Assembly: GCF_029531845.1 (NCBI RefSeq)
Contig: NZ_JAMBPV010000004.1
Coordinates: forward strand, 186,001-250,000
Direction: 5' to 3'
Source of the DNA: Staphylococcus equorum
GTDB lineage: Bacteria > Bacillota > Bacilli > Staphylococcales > Staphylococcaceae
DNA: 64,000 nt
Shown here: positions 20,147 through 30,338 of the stretch, one piece after another
How the letters are laid out: the number at the start of each line of letters is the position of its first letter
Numbering within the stretch: position 1 is the stretch's first letter
The notes under the pieces: generated by a model
Told to the model about the DNA's origin: nothing
The model's database searches: none
The model's input: only the letters and a program-made list of their open reading frames with translations
Made by a program: the position numbers and the translations under genes

Positions 20147-21229
20147 ATGTCAGAACGAGTATTAGAAGTGAATAATTTGCATGTTTCCTTTGATATCGAC
20201 GCTGGGGAAGTGCAAGCGGTTAGAGGTGTTGATTTCTTTGTCGATAAAGGTGAAACACTCGCAATTGTTGGTGAATCTGGTTCGGGGAAATCAGTTACAA
20301 CGAAAGCAATCACTAAGTTATTTCAAGGTGATGCAGGAAGAATTAAAAAAGGTGAAATTAATTTCTTAGGTGAAGATTTAGCAAAGAAATCAGAACAAGA
20401 ATTAATCAAGCTTAGAGGTAAAGATATATCTATGATTTTCCAAGATCCAATGACTTCTTTAAACCCAACGATGAAGATTGGCAAACAAGTTATGGAACCA
20501 TTGATGAAGCATAGAAATTATAATAAAGCAGATGCGAAAAAACGTGCTTTAGAAATATTGAATTTAGTAGGTTTACCAAATGCAGAAAAACGTTTCACTG
20601 CTTATCCGCACCAATTTTCAGGCGGACAAAGACAAAGAATCGTTATTGCAACAGCACTTGCATGTGAACCTAAAGTATTAATTGCTGATGAACCAACAAC
20701 AGCATTAGATGTAACGATGCAGGCACAAATTTTAGAGTTGATGAAAGAGCTTCAAGATAAAATTAGTACGTCAATTATATTCATCACACATGATTTAGGT
20801 GTGGTTGCGAATATCGCAGATCGTGTAGCAGTAATGTATGGTGGTCAGATGGTAGAGACTGGAGATGTAGATGAAATATTCTATGATCCTAAACACCCAT
20901 ACACATGGGGGTTATTATCATCAATGCCAGATTTAACTACAGGTTCAGAAACAGAATTGCTAGCTATACCAGGGACACCACCAGATTTATTACATCCACC
21001 TAAAGGAGATGCTTTTGCAGAACGTAGTCAATTTGCATTAGATATAGACTTTAAGACACCGCCGCCTTGGTTTCAAGTTTCACCTACACACTTTGTGAAA
21101 TCGTGGTTGTTGGACGAACGTTCACCTCATATTGAGCCACCAAAAATGGTGCAGAAACGTTTACGTAAAATGCCAAATAATTACGATAAACCTCAACAAG
21201 TAGAAAGGGTGTCGTTCGATGGAGAATAA
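20147..21229 (+). CDS. oppD: OppD, oligopeptide ABC ATPase
   Basis: A 360-residue ATP-binding subunit. Walker A GESGSGKS, Q-loop FQDPMTSLNP, ABC signature FSGGQRQR, Walker B VLIADEPTTALD and the switch histidine THD are all present. The C-terminal oligopeptide-transporter extension (PGTPPDLLHPP) is present, but the cysteines that bind an Fe-S cluster in many OppD proteins are not visible in this tail. It overlaps oppF by 11 bp. Confidence 0.93.
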   Translation: MSERVLEVNNLHVSFDIDAGEVQAVRGVDFFVDKGETLAIVGESGSGKSVTTKAITKLFQGDAGRIKKGEINFLGEDLAKKSEQELIKLRGKDISMIFQDPMTSLNPTMKIGKQVMEPLMKHRNYNKADAKKRALEILNLVGLPNAEKRFTAYPHQFSGGQRQRIVIATALACEPKVLIADEPTTALDVTMQAQILELMKELQDKISTSIIFITHDLGVVANIADRVAVMYGGQMVETGDVDEIFYDPKHPYTWGLLSSMPDLTTGSETELLAIPGTPPDLLHPPKGDAFAERSQFALDIDFKTPPPWFQVSPTHFVKSWLLDERSPHIEPPKMVQKRLRKMPNNYDKPQQVERVSFDGE

Positions 21230-22163
21230 TAAAGATGTGCTATTACAAGTAAAAAACTTAAAACAATATTTTAATGAAGGTAAACGAAATGAAGTCAGAG
21301 CCATCGAAAATATTTCTTTCGATGTATTTAAAGGGGAAACATTTGGCTTAGTAGGAGAATCAGGCTGTGGTAAATCAACTACAGGCAAAGCCATTATTAA
21401 ACTGAATGATATTACAGATGGTGAAATTCTATATGAAGGTGTAGATATTCAAAAAATAAAAAATCGTAAAGACTCATTGAAATTTAATAAAAAGATACAA
21501 ATGATCTTCCAAGATCCCTATGCATCATTAAATCCGCGTTTAAAAGTTATGGATATCGTAGCTGAAGGTATTGATATACATAAACTTGCTACCGGCGTTA
21601 AAGATCGTAAGAAACGTGTTTATGACTTATTGGAAACAGTAGGGCTAAGTAAAGAGCATGCGAACCGTTATCCACATGAATTTTCAGGTGGTCAACGACA
21701 ACGTATCGGTATTGCACGTGCATTAGCAGTACAACCAGAATTTATTATAGCTGATGAACCGATTTCTGCATTAGATGTTTCTATTCAAGCACAAGTTGTA
21801 AACTTGTTATTAAAATTACAGAAAGAGCGTGGCATTACATTCTTATTCATCGCTCATGACCTTTCAATGGTGAAATACATTTCTGACAGAATTGCAGTGA
21901 TGCATTTCGGTAAAATCGTTGAGTTAGGCAGTGCTGATGAAATTTACCATCATCCTATGCATCCTTATACTAAATCTTTACTTTCTGCTGTACCTCAGCC
22001 AGATCCTGAAAGTGAAAGAGTGAGAAAGAGAACGGTTTTTAAAGAAGATGCTGAAAATAATGACAAACGTTCATTGCATGAAGTACGAGCGAACCATTAT
22101 GTATTTACAACAGATGAAGAAGCGGAAAAACTGAAATCTGAAACACATGAAACATCTGTATAA
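21219..22163 (+). CDS. oppF: OppF, oligopeptide ABC ATPase
   Basis: A 314-residue second ATPase that pairs with OppD. Walker A GESGCGKST, Q-loop FQDPYASLNPRL, signature FSGGQRQRIGIARAL, Walker B FIIADEPISALD and AHDLSMV are complete. The C-terminal HPYTKSLLSAVPQPDP region is the OppF type. It ends 17 bp before oppA. Confidence 0.93.
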   Translation: MENNKDVLLQVKNLKQYFNEGKRNEVRAIENISFDVFKGETFGLVGESGCGKSTTGKAIIKLNDITDGEILYEGVDIQKIKNRKDSLKFNKKIQMIFQDPYASLNPRLKVMDIVAEGIDIHKLATGVKDRKKRVYDLLETVGLSKEHANRYPHEFSGGQRQRIGIARALAVQPEFIIADEPISALDVSIQAQVVNLLLKLQKERGITFLFIAHDLSMVKYISDRIAVMHFGKIVELGSADEIYHHPMHPYTKSLLSAVPQPDPESERVRKRTVFKEDAENNDKRSLHEVRANHYVFTTDEEAEKLKSETHETSV

Positions 22164-22180
22164 AAGGGGAAAGGGGGATT

Positions 22181-23836
22181 ATGATGAAAAAGTTTAAGTT
22201 ATTTACGATACTTATTGCGCTGTCAGTAGTATTAGCTGGTTGTGGTAGCGCTGAAGGTGTCTACTCAGATAAAGGACAAGTATTCAGAAAAGTGTTACCA
22301 CAAGATATTACTTCACTGGATACGGCATTGGCAACTGATACAGTGACATTTGATTTGTATAACCAAATTTATGAAGGATTATATACATTAGATAAAGATG
22401 ACAAAGCGCAGCCAGGTGTAGCCAAAGCTTTGCCTAAAGAAAGCAATGGTGGTAAAACATTAACGATTGAATTGCGTAAAGACGCGAAATGGTCAAATGG
22501 GGATCCAGTTACTGCTCATGACTTCGAGTATGCATGGAAGCGAGTAGTTAACCCTGAAACAGCGTCCGAATATGCCTATATTATGTATGACTTGAAAAAT
22601 GCTGAGGATATTAATATGGGGAAAAAAGATGTGGATGAATTAGGCGTAAAAGCACTAGATGACCATACATTAAAAGTGGAATTAAATAAACCGATTCCTT
22701 ATATTAATGAAATGTTCGCGTTCGGTACATTTATGCCACAAAATGAAAAAGTTGTGAAAAAGAATGGACAACAATATGCGACTACAGCTGATAAAGCTGT
22801 ATTTAACGGGCCATTTAAAGTAAAAGATTGGAAAGTTGAAGACAAAATTCAACTTGTAAAAAACGAAGACTATTGGGATAAAGAAGCGGTTCATTTAGAC
22901 CGAGTAAATTATAAAGTGTTAAAAGATCAACAAGCTGGTGCTTCTTTATATGATACAGGCTCTGTTGATGATACTCTCATTACAGCAGATCAAGTTGATA
23001 AGTATGCAGATAATCCAGGTTTGAAAAAACGTTTGTTAGCAAGTACATTCTTTATTAAGTTAAGCCAGGACAATGTTCCTGCATTTAAAAATAAGGATAT
23101 GAGACTTGCGATTTCACAAGCTATTAATAAAGAAGGTTATGTAAATGCTGTTAAAAATAATGGTTCGGAAGCAACAGATGGTTTCACTGCAAAATTAACT
23201 GCTGAAACTCCTGATGGTAAAGATTTTACTGAGACTATCGATTCACCATTATCATACAACCCAGAAGCTGCCAAAGAACATTATGAAAAAGCTAAAAAAG
23301 ACTTGGGCATAAAAGATCTGACATTTACGATGAATACAGAAGATACGCCGGATGCAAAAATTTCAGCTGAATATATCAAAGCTCAAGTAGAAAAAACTTT
23401 ACCTGGTGTCACATTGAAAATTAAACAATTACCGTTTAAACAACGTTTAAATCAAGAATCGTCAGAAACTTTTGAAGCTTCATTATCTGGTTGGGGGCCT
23501 GACTATCCAGACCCGTTAACGTTCTTAAACATTATGACAACAGGTAATGCACAAAATAATACCGGTTGGGGTAGCAAAGAATATGATCAGTTAGTTGAAG
23601 ATGCTAATGGCGAATTACTGAAAAAACCTGAAGAACGTAACGCCGCTATGAAGAAAGCAGAAGAAATCATGCTAAATGATGCACCAGTCGCACCGATTTA
23701 TCAAAAAGGGGAAGCACATTTAACGAATCCACAAGTTAAAGGATTAATCTATCACCAAATTGGTGGAGATACATCTCTAAAAAATGTAAAAATAGATAAA
23801 AGTATTGATCGTGAAACTGGTAAAAAGAAAGAATAG
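22181..23836 (+). CDS. oppA: OppA, oligopeptide-binding lipoprotein
   Basis: A 551-residue extracellular solute-binding protein (SBP_bac_5) anchored to the membrane. The signal peptide ends in lipobox LAGC with lipidated C21, followed by a typical cluster-C substrate-binding fold (WSNGDPVTAHDFEYAWKR, NGPFKVKDW). Two consecutive ATG codons exist; the second (22184) has better spacing to AAGGGGG and may be the real start. Last gene of oppBCDFA; a terminator follows. Confidence 0.93.
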   Translation: MMKKFKLFTILIALSVVLAGCGSAEGVYSDKGQVFRKVLPQDITSLDTALATDTVTFDLYNQIYEGLYTLDKDDKAQPGVAKALPKESNGGKTLTIELRKDAKWSNGDPVTAHDFEYAWKRVVNPETASEYAYIMYDLKNAEDINMGKKDVDELGVKALDDHTLKVELNKPIPYINEMFAFGTFMPQNEKVVKKNGQQYATTADKAVFNGPFKVKDWKVEDKIQLVKNEDYWDKEAVHLDRVNYKVLKDQQAGASLYDTGSVDDTLITADQVDKYADNPGLKKRLLASTFFIKLSQDNVPAFKNKDMRLAISQAINKEGYVNAVKNNGSEATDGFTAKLTAETPDGKDFTETIDSPLSYNPEAAKEHYEKAKKDLGIKDLTFTMNTEDTPDAKISAEYIKAQVEKTLPGVTLKIKQLPFKQRLNQESSETFEASLSGWGPDYPDPLTFLNIMTTGNAQNNTGWGSKEYDQLVEDANGELLKKPEERNAAMKKAEEIMLNDAPVAPIYQKGEAHLTNPQVKGLIYHQIGGDTSLKNVKIDKSIDRETGKKKE

Positions 23837-23873
23837 TTAGTATAGATTTAAATAATAGTGAATTAAATATTAT

Positions 23874-23913
23874 AAACAGCACATCAACAGGAGGTTGGTG
23901 TGCTGTTTACTTT
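23874..23913 (+). terminator. Terminator of the opp operon
   Basis: A 15-bp stem (23874-23888 with 23894-23908) containing one G-T pair, 5-nt loop, then ACTTTTC. Confidence 0.82.
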
Positions 23914-24080
23914 TCATATTAAACTAAAATTTTACTAGTTAGTCTTATTTGAAATCGAGACAACCTTTCTTGTTCAATTAGTTATATATTTATTTTTTAT
24001 TTGTGTGTGGCTTAATATAAGGTCAATCGATTATGATGAATGATTAATTATATTGTTTTTTTAAATCGGCAGATATTTGG

Positions 24081-24154
24081 GCCGACTCCTGACGAGTTAA
24101 TAAAGTACTAGGCGAAGATTAAAGGTTGAAGCTGAGCCTGCGGAAAGCGTGCAC
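24081..24154 (+). repeat. Copy A of the dispersed intergenic repeat
   Basis: The sequence from GACTCCTGACGAGTTAATAA through GGTTGAAGCTGAGCCTGCGG to AAAGCGTGCAC aligns with 30811-30920 (ATTCCTGACTAGTTAATAAA, then GATTACAGGTTGAGATTG and TGTCCT) and, inverted, with 57207-57298. An AGGC/GCCT pair could close an internal stem. The rest of the 394-bp oppA/trpS gap holds only the two terminators and AT-rich sequence with nothing else recognisable. Confidence 0.6.
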
Positions 24155-24200
24155 AAAAAAATGCCAACAAAGTCAGTGACTTTGTCGACACTCTGGCATA
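24153..24200 (-). terminator. Terminator of trpS
   Basis: On the minus strand a stem (TGCCA outside, ACAAAGTCA/TGACTTTGT inside, one bulge) is followed by TTTTTTT. It shares the CCAACAAAG core with other minus-strand terminators in this window. Confidence 0.82.
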
Positions 24201-24230
24201 TTCTAATAAAATAGGATGTGCTTCTTGTAA

Positions 24231-25244
<1,014 letters not shown>

Positions 25245-25524
25245 TTAATTTAATTCATATTACGTATATTATAACAGTATTTCAATCATTTGTAATTTAT
25301 GTTAAACTACAGACATATCAATATTTCTACCTGAATTTATTGAGAAATGCTTTTATTTTAAATTTTTTGATAAAAATTAAAGAATTCTCATTTAATTTTA
25401 ATGTTGAAAGGGTATACTTTGATTGTAAGGTTAAGGAAGACAAAGTTTACTTGAAAGTTTCTTAATCATATGAATATTGAAATCTAATGAATTTAAATTC
25501 ATGAAAAATAGGAGAGTGAGATGT

Positions 25525-25920
25525 ATGGTAACATTATTTACTTCACCAAGTTGCACATCTTGCCGTAAAGCGAAAGCATGGTTACAAGAACATGACATTC
25601 CGTATACGGAGCGTAACATTTTTTCAGAACACTTAACAATTGACGAAATCAAACAAATTTTAAAAATGACTGAAGACGGAACAGATGAAATTATATCTAC
25701 ACGTTCTAAAACTTACCAAAAGTTAAACGTTGATATAGACGCATTGCCGCTTCAAGATTTATATTCAATTATCCAAGATAACCCTGGTTTATTACGTCGT
25801 CCAATTATTTTAGACGAAAAACGTTTACAAGTTGGTTATAACGAAGACGAAATCAGACGTTTCTTACCAAGAAAAGTACGTACGTTCCAATTACAAGAAG
25901 CGCAACGTATGGTTGACTAA
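25525..25920 (+). CDS. spx: Spx, global disulfide-stress regulator
   Basis: A 131-residue ArsC-fold protein that binds the RNA polymerase alpha C-terminal domain and switches on thiol-stress genes. The redox CxxC switch is C10/C13 in [13 protein letters not shown] (position about 92-94) and the C-terminal [10 protein letters not shown] recognised by ClpXP are present. ATG 25525 follows AGGAGAGTG; the upstream frame has no ribosome binding site. Its degradation adaptor SpxH is encoded at 31031. The 304-bp gap to trpS holds the divergent promoters; a plausible -10 for spx is TATACT at 25413. Confidence 0.97.
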   Translation: MVTLFTSPSCTSCRKAKAWLQEHDIPYTERNIFSEHLTIDEIKQILKMTEDGTDEIISTRSKTYQKLNVDIDALPLQDLYSIIQDNPGLLRRPIILDEKRLQVGYNEDEIRRFLPRKVRTFQLQEAQRMVD

Positions 25921-25944
25921 AACAAATCATAATTTACAATATTG

Positions 25945-25988
25945 GCCATAAAGTAGCATGTTTATGTTGTTGCTTTATGGCTTTATTA
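25945..25988 (+). terminator. Terminator after spx
   Basis: Stem GCCATAAAG/CTTTATGGC (25945-25953 with 25973-25981), extended by G-T pairs, followed by TTTATTAT. Confidence 0.75.
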
Positions 25989-26091
25989 TATTTAGCATAA
26001 CAAATAGACTCAGAGTGAGGTCAAATGAACCGGTTTTTAATTTCATTACTTTTAAAATAAGTAGACATTTGATTAGAGGATGACAACAGCG

Positions 26092-26123
26092 AAACAGCAC
26101 TTGGTATATAGTGCTGTTTTTTT
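26092..26123 (+). terminator. Second, unassigned terminator between spx and mecA
   Basis: AAACAGCAC/GTGCTGTTT, a 9-bp perfect stem (26092-26100 with 26111-26119) and T-run. spx already has a terminator 110 bp upstream, so this could end readthrough or a short transcript. It lies just before the predicted mecA promoter. Confidence 0.75.
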
Positions 26124-26150
26124 GGCTTATGTTAGGGTATGTGTTAATAT
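26122..26150 (+). promoter_or_regulatory. Candidate mecA promoter
   Basis: TTGGCT (26122-26127), 17-bp spacer, TAATAT (26145-26150), about 110 bp before mecA and starting at the end of the preceding terminator. Confidence 0.5.
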
Positions 26151-26261
26151 AAGAGACCAATTAGGAAATAGTAAAAATTAATGAAACAAATCAATTGTAA
26201 TTATTACTACGTTCTAATACAATAATGATTACTATTCATCGACTGTAAGGAGTGAGATGAT

Positions 26262-26981
26262 ATGAGAATAGAGCGTGTTGACGATACTACTGTTAAATTA
26301 TTTATAACATATAGTGATATAGAGGCTAGAGGTTTTAAACGTGAAGATTTGTGGACAAATCGCAAACGTGGTGAAGAGTTCTTTTGGAACATGATGGAAG
26401 AAATCAACGAAGAAGAAGATTTTGTAGTTGAAGGACCTTTATGGATACAAGTACATGCTTTTGAAAAAGGTGTTGAAGTAACAATATCTAAATCTAAAAA
26501 TGAAGACCTTATTAATATGTCAGAGAATGGCGATAATGAACAACTTGATTATCAAGTAAATGATTTATTATCACAGACGTTTGACCAAGATGATAGTTTA
26601 GAAGATTTATTTGAACAACGTCAACAACAAAAAGAAAGCAACCACAACCAAGAAAATAACGACCGCAAACAACAAAGTACACGTACAGTAATTGTTAAAT
26701 TTAACGAATTAGAAGAAGTTATTGATTATGCGCATCATAACAATCAATCAATAGATGACTTTGAAGATTTATTATACAGTTTTAATAATATATACTACTA
26801 TGCTGTTCATTTTGATGAAACAGTGGATCAAGAATCAATTAATGATAGTTATAGTCAATTACTTGAATTCGCATATCCTACTGACAAATCAGAAGTATAT
26901 TTAAACGACTATGCAAAAATTATTATGAGTCATAATGTCGCGTCACAAGTACGTCGTTACTTCCCAAGTGTGACAGAATAA
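26262..26981 (+). CDS. mecA: MecA, ClpC adaptor protein
   Basis: A 239-residue adaptor that delivers substrates to ClpCP (ComK in Bacillus). The N-terminal substrate-binding domain begins MRIERVDDTTVKLFI, a low-complexity acidic and glutamine-rich linker spans about 110-145, and the C-terminal ClpC-binding domain (about 146-239) ends YFPSVTE. Not the methicillin-resistance mecA. Start ATG follows AAGGAG. It sits with coiA, and comK is at 60 kb. Confidence 0.95.
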   Translation: MRIERVDDTTVKLFITYSDIEARGFKREDLWTNRKRGEEFFWNMMEEINEEEDFVVEGPLWIQVHAFEKGVEVTISKSKNEDLINMSENGDNEQLDYQVNDLLSQTFDQDDSLEDLFEQRQQQKESNHNQENNDRKQQSTRTVIVKFNELEEVIDYAHHNNQSIDDFEDLLYSFNNIYYYAVHFDETVDQESINDSYSQLLEFAYPTDKSEVYLNDYAKIIMSHNVASQVRRYFPSVTE

Positions 26982-27006
26982 TATAAATGTTTTGAATTTA
27001 AAATGG

Positions 27007-27043
27007 AGACCTACTGAAATTTAATTTTCAGTAGGTCTTTTTG
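27007..27043 (+). terminator. Terminator after mecA
   Basis: A 13-bp stem (27007-27019 with 27026-27038), 6-nt loop and a T-run. Confidence 0.9.
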
Positions 27044-27057
27044 TATAGCTTGTTTTA

Positions 27058-27087
27058 TTGACCGCTCAATTATTAGTAGCATATAAA
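27058..27087 (+). promoter_or_regulatory. Candidate coiA promoter
   Basis: TTGACC (27058-27063), 18-bp spacer, TATAAA (27082-27087). The IR at 27119 would lie in the 5' leader. Confidence 0.5.
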
Positions 27088-27118
27088 TAATTTTCAACTA
27101 TTACTATATTTTAAAAGT

Positions 27119-27144
27119 AATTACACATTAGTAACAGTGTAATT
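27119..27144 (+). promoter_or_regulatory. Inverted repeat immediately upstream of coiA
   Basis: AATTACAC (27119-27126) and GTGTAATT (27137-27144) form a perfect 8-bp inverted repeat around 10 nt, ending 5-6 nt before the GAGGTGG ribosome binding site. It could be a protein operator or an RNA hairpin. It is not followed by a T-run, so it is not a terminator. Confidence 0.5.
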
Positions 27145-27162
27145 AAATGAGGTGGTAAATTT

Positions 27163-28161
27163 TTGTTATGTGCAAAAAGCGAAAGCAACCAAATCATATC
27201 AGCAATGATTGCTCAAAAAGGGCATCAATATAAATGTCCACATTGTAATAATAAAGTTATCTTAAAAAAAGGCCGATTAATCGCACCTCATTTTGCCCAT
27301 ATAAGTAAAAGAAAGGTCACATGTAATAAAGGAGAGACCTTAGAACACTATCGTCTTAAATATCAGCTTGCTCAATGGTTTGAAAAATATAATTATGATG
27401 TTGCCATAGAACCTTATATAATAGAATGTTATCAATATCCTGATTTAATCATAAATCATAGCGTAGCAATTGAGTTACAATTTTCACAAATTACGGTATT
27501 AAATATAAAAAAACGTAGTATATCATTACAAAAATGTGGGCTAGATGTTGTATGGATTATTAATAATCCAAATTATGATAAGATAACACAAATCTTAATA
27601 CTTACTACATATGAACGGACTTTTATTAATATAAAAGAGCGCCATTTATTTGCTTGGAATCATTACACTCAACAACTGTACAAATATAAGATTATACAAT
27701 ATTTAGGTGGTAAACGTTATGTTGCGATAAGAGAAGTCATTTCAAATGATGCTTTGATATATACTTCGACTCAAAGAAATATTCAACAAAATAATTTAAC
27801 TTTAAAATTAAGTGACACTGCTATCATTAAATACTTGAAAAATTGTCGGAATAGGCGGTCGGTACTTGAGCCGAGCCTTAGCGTTATGTACCAATTACAA
27901 TTATCAGAAGCATGGGTAAGTAAAAACCTTGGCATTGTTTTTCCAGAACAATTATATGTGAAATCTCATCCTGTATATTGGCAATTACAACTTCTGTTCA
28001 TGTTAGAGGATGTACAATTTAAGTTAAGTGATTTTATGAAATTAATTGAGTATAATGAATTTTATATCGGCGATATTAATAAGGAAGAAATTGCTAATAA
28101 AATGGTTAGAAAATTTCAGAAATTGAATTATAGAATTGGACGTAATAACGTGCAAAAATGA
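27163..28161 (+). CDS. coiA: CoiA competence nuclease-like protein
   Basis: A 332-residue CoiA-family protein, needed for transformation in streptococci. A zinc-ribbon-like KCPHCNNKVILKKG (about 25-38) precedes APHFAH and the nuclease-like core HYRLKYQLAQWF, EPYIIECYQYPDLIINHSVAIELQFSQ (the D...E-x-Q pattern of PD-(D/E)xK folds). TTG start at 27163 follows GAGGTGG. In S. aureus competence genes are under SigH and ComK. Confidence 0.9.
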   Translation: MLCAKSESNQIISAMIAQKGHQYKCPHCNNKVILKKGRLIAPHFAHISKRKVTCNKGETLEHYRLKYQLAQWFEKYNYDVAIEPYIIECYQYPDLIINHSVAIELQFSQITVLNIKKRSISLQKCGLDVVWIINNPNYDKITQILILTTYERTFINIKERHLFAWNHYTQQLYKYKIIQYLGGKRYVAIREVISNDALIYTSTQRNIQQNNLTLKLSDTAIIKYLKNCRNRRSVLEPSLSVMYQLQLSEAWVSKNLGIVFPEQLYVKSHPVYWQLQLLFMLEDVQFKLSDFMKLIEYNEFYIGDINKEEIANKMVRKFQKLNYRIGRNNVQK

Positions 28162-28215
28162 CTGTTACGTGAGAAAATTATAATAATGAACTTTATAGGA
28201 GGTTTACTTAATATT

Positions 28216-30024
28216 ATGACTGAACAATTAACAAGAGAAGAACAAGAACGTAAATATCCTGAATATACTTGGGATTTAACTACTATTTTCGAATCAGATG
28301 AAGCTTTTGAAGCAGCATTTAAAGAAGTAGAAAATAACATAGGACAAGAAGAACAATTTAGAGGTCATTTAGCTGATAGCGCAGAAACACTTTATAACGC
28401 ATTAGCTTTAGAAGACGAACTGGGTTCTCAACTGGAAAAAGTATACGTATATGCACATCTAAAACAAGATCAAGATACTGCAAATGATAAGTACACGGGG
28501 TATGAATCACGTGCGCATCAACTTATTATTAAATTCAGTTCTGGATGGAGTTTCTTGGTACCAGAAATTTTACAAATTGATGAAGCGCAAATCCAAACTT
28601 TCATTGAATCTAATGATGATTTAAAACGTTACGCATTTGATTTGAAACTGATTAATGAAAAACGCCCGCATGTTTTAAGTGCAGATAAAGAAAAATTACT
28701 TACTGAAGCACAAGATGCCTTATCAACATCAGATAATGTATATGGTATGTTTAGTAATGCTGATTTAGAATTTGAAGATGCCATTGATAAAGATGGTAAT
28801 CATCATTCATTAACTCAAGGCACGTTTATAAAATGTTTAGAATCAGATGATCGTATTTTACGTAAATCTGCATTTGAAAATTTATATAAAGCTTATGGCG
28901 CATATAACAATACATTAAGCGCAACATTAGCCGGAGAAGTGAAAAAAAATGTGTTTAATGCCAGAACACATAATTACGAAACTGCAAGAGCAGCAGCTTT
29001 AAGTAATAATCATATTCCAGAGGAAGTATATGATAATTTAGTTAAAACTGTGCATAACTACTTACCATTATTACATCGCTATACGAAATTACGTAAAGAC
29101 TTATTAGGTTTAGAAGATATGAAGATGTATGATCTTTATACACCTTTAGTTAAAGATGTAAAATTTGAAATGCCATATGAAGAAGCAAAAAATTGGATGA
29201 TAAAAGCATTACAACCTATGGGCGAGGAATACATGAAAGTCGTTGAAGAAGGGTTAAATCATCGTTGGGTAGACGTATATGAAAATAAAGGTAAACGTTC
29301 AGGCGGTTATTCTTCAGGTGCGCATTTAACTAATCCATTTATATTATTAAATTGGTCTAACACAGTGTCTGATTTATATACATTAGTTCATGAATTTGGT
29401 CACTCTGCGCATAGTTATTTCAGTCGTCAAAACCAACCAGCCAATTCAAGTGGTTATACAATTTTTGTAGCAGAAGTAGCTTCTACATGTAATGAGGCAT
29501 TATTAAGCGACTATATGGACAAACATTTAGATGATGAACGTAGACTATTACTACTTAATCAAGAACTTGAACGTTTCCGTGCAACATTATTTAGACAGAC
29601 AATGTTTGCTGAATTTGAACATAAAATTCATCAAATCGAAGAAGCAGGAGAACCACTTACAGCAAATCGTATGAATGAAGAATATGCAGAATTAAATAGA
29701 CAATATTTTGGTGATTCTGTTGAAACAGATGAAGATATTAGTAAAGAATGGTCAAGAATTCCTCACTTCTATATGAATTATTATGTGTATCAATATGCAA
29801 CAGGATATAGTGCGGCTCAAAGTTTAAGTCATCAAATTTTAACTGAAGGTCAACCAGCAGTAAAAAGATATATTAATGAATTCTTGAAAAAAGGTAGCTC
29901 AGATTATCCAATTGAAATACTTAAAAATGCAGGTGTAGATATGACAACTCCTGAACCAATTGAACAAGCTTGCCAAGTATTCGAACAAAAATTAGATGCT
30001 TTTGAAAAGCTAATGAAAGCTTAG
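28216..30024 (+). CDS. pepF: Oligoendopeptidase F
   Basis: A 602-residue cytoplasmic M3B zinc peptidase that trims 7-17-residue peptides. Zinc motif HEFGH is at residues 392-396 in LVHEFGHSAHSYFS, with the third ligand glutamate in EVASTCNEALL. AGGAGG lies 13 nt before ATG 28216, a little far; an in-frame ATG at 28186 precedes that site, so 28216 is preferred and gives the length I recall for S. aureus. Peptide breakdown here fits the nearby opp importer. Confidence 0.93.
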   Translation: MTEQLTREEQERKYPEYTWDLTTIFESDEAFEAAFKEVENNIGQEEQFRGHLADSAETLYNALALEDELGSQLEKVYVYAHLKQDQDTANDKYTGYESRAHQLIIKFSSGWSFLVPEILQIDEAQIQTFIESNDDLKRYAFDLKLINEKRPHVLSADKEKLLTEAQDALSTSDNVYGMFSNADLEFEDAIDKDGNHHSLTQGTFIKCLESDDRILRKSAFENLYKAYGAYNNTLSATLAGEVKKNVFNARTHNYETARAAALSNNHIPEEVYDNLVKTVHNYLPLLHRYTKLRKDLLGLEDMKMYDLYTPLVKDVKFEMPYEEAKNWMIKALQPMGEEYMKVVEEGLNHRWVDVYENKGKRSGGYSSGAHLTNPFILLNWSNTVSDLYTLVHEFGHSAHSYFSRQNQPANSSGYTIFVAEVASTCNEALLSDYMDKHLDDERRLLLLNQELERFRATLFRQTMFAEFEHKIHQIEEAGEPLTANRMNEEYAELNRQYFGDSVETDEDISKEWSRIPHFYMNYYVYQYATGYSAAQSLSHQILTEGQPAVKRYINEFLKKGSSDYPIEILKNAGVDMTTPEPIEQACQVFEQKLDAFEKLMKA

Positions 30025-30088
30025 TATGAATGTATTCGTTTTCAATATGACAAGTTTGTGACAAAGTGGATTTATTTAATCTAAATGG

Positions 30089-30117
30089 TTGAAAGGCGCA
30101 ATTTAGCGTGTTATATT
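30089..30117 (+). promoter_or_regulatory. Promoter of RsaE
   Basis: TTGAAA (30089-30094), 17-bp spacer, TATATT (30112-30117), placing the start near 30125. A TTGTGA half-site (30056-30061), as in Rex or SrrA/ResD-type sites, lies about 30 bp upstream of the -35. Confidence 0.75.
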
Positions 30118-30124
30118 ATAAACA

Positions 30125-30220
30125 TGAAATTAATCACATAACAAACATACCCCTTTGTTTGAAGTGAGAAAATTTCTCCCATCCCCTTTGTTTAGCGCCG
30201 TGTAATCAGACACGGCGTTT
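30125..30220 (+). ncRNA. rsaE: RsaE (RoxS) small regulatory RNA
   Basis: About 95 nt. It contains the two C-rich seed regions ACCCCTTTGTTTGAAG and ATCCCCTTTGTTTAGCG that define RsaE/RoxS and pair with Shine-Dalgarno sequences of central metabolism mRNAs. It ends in a strong terminator hairpin CGCCGTGT/ACACGGCG (about 30197-30218) with seven T. The location downstream of pepF matches S. aureus. It has its own promoter. In S. aureus and B. subtilis this RNA adjusts TCA cycle and redox metabolism. Confidence 0.93.
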
Positions 30221-30338
30221 TTTTATATCCTTTTTTAAATAAATCCAAAAATATGAATAACTATTCGTTTGACTTCAAAAAATTAAAACTATAAAATTAT
30301 CTTGTACTTATACTAAATACAAGTAAGAGGTAGTATAT

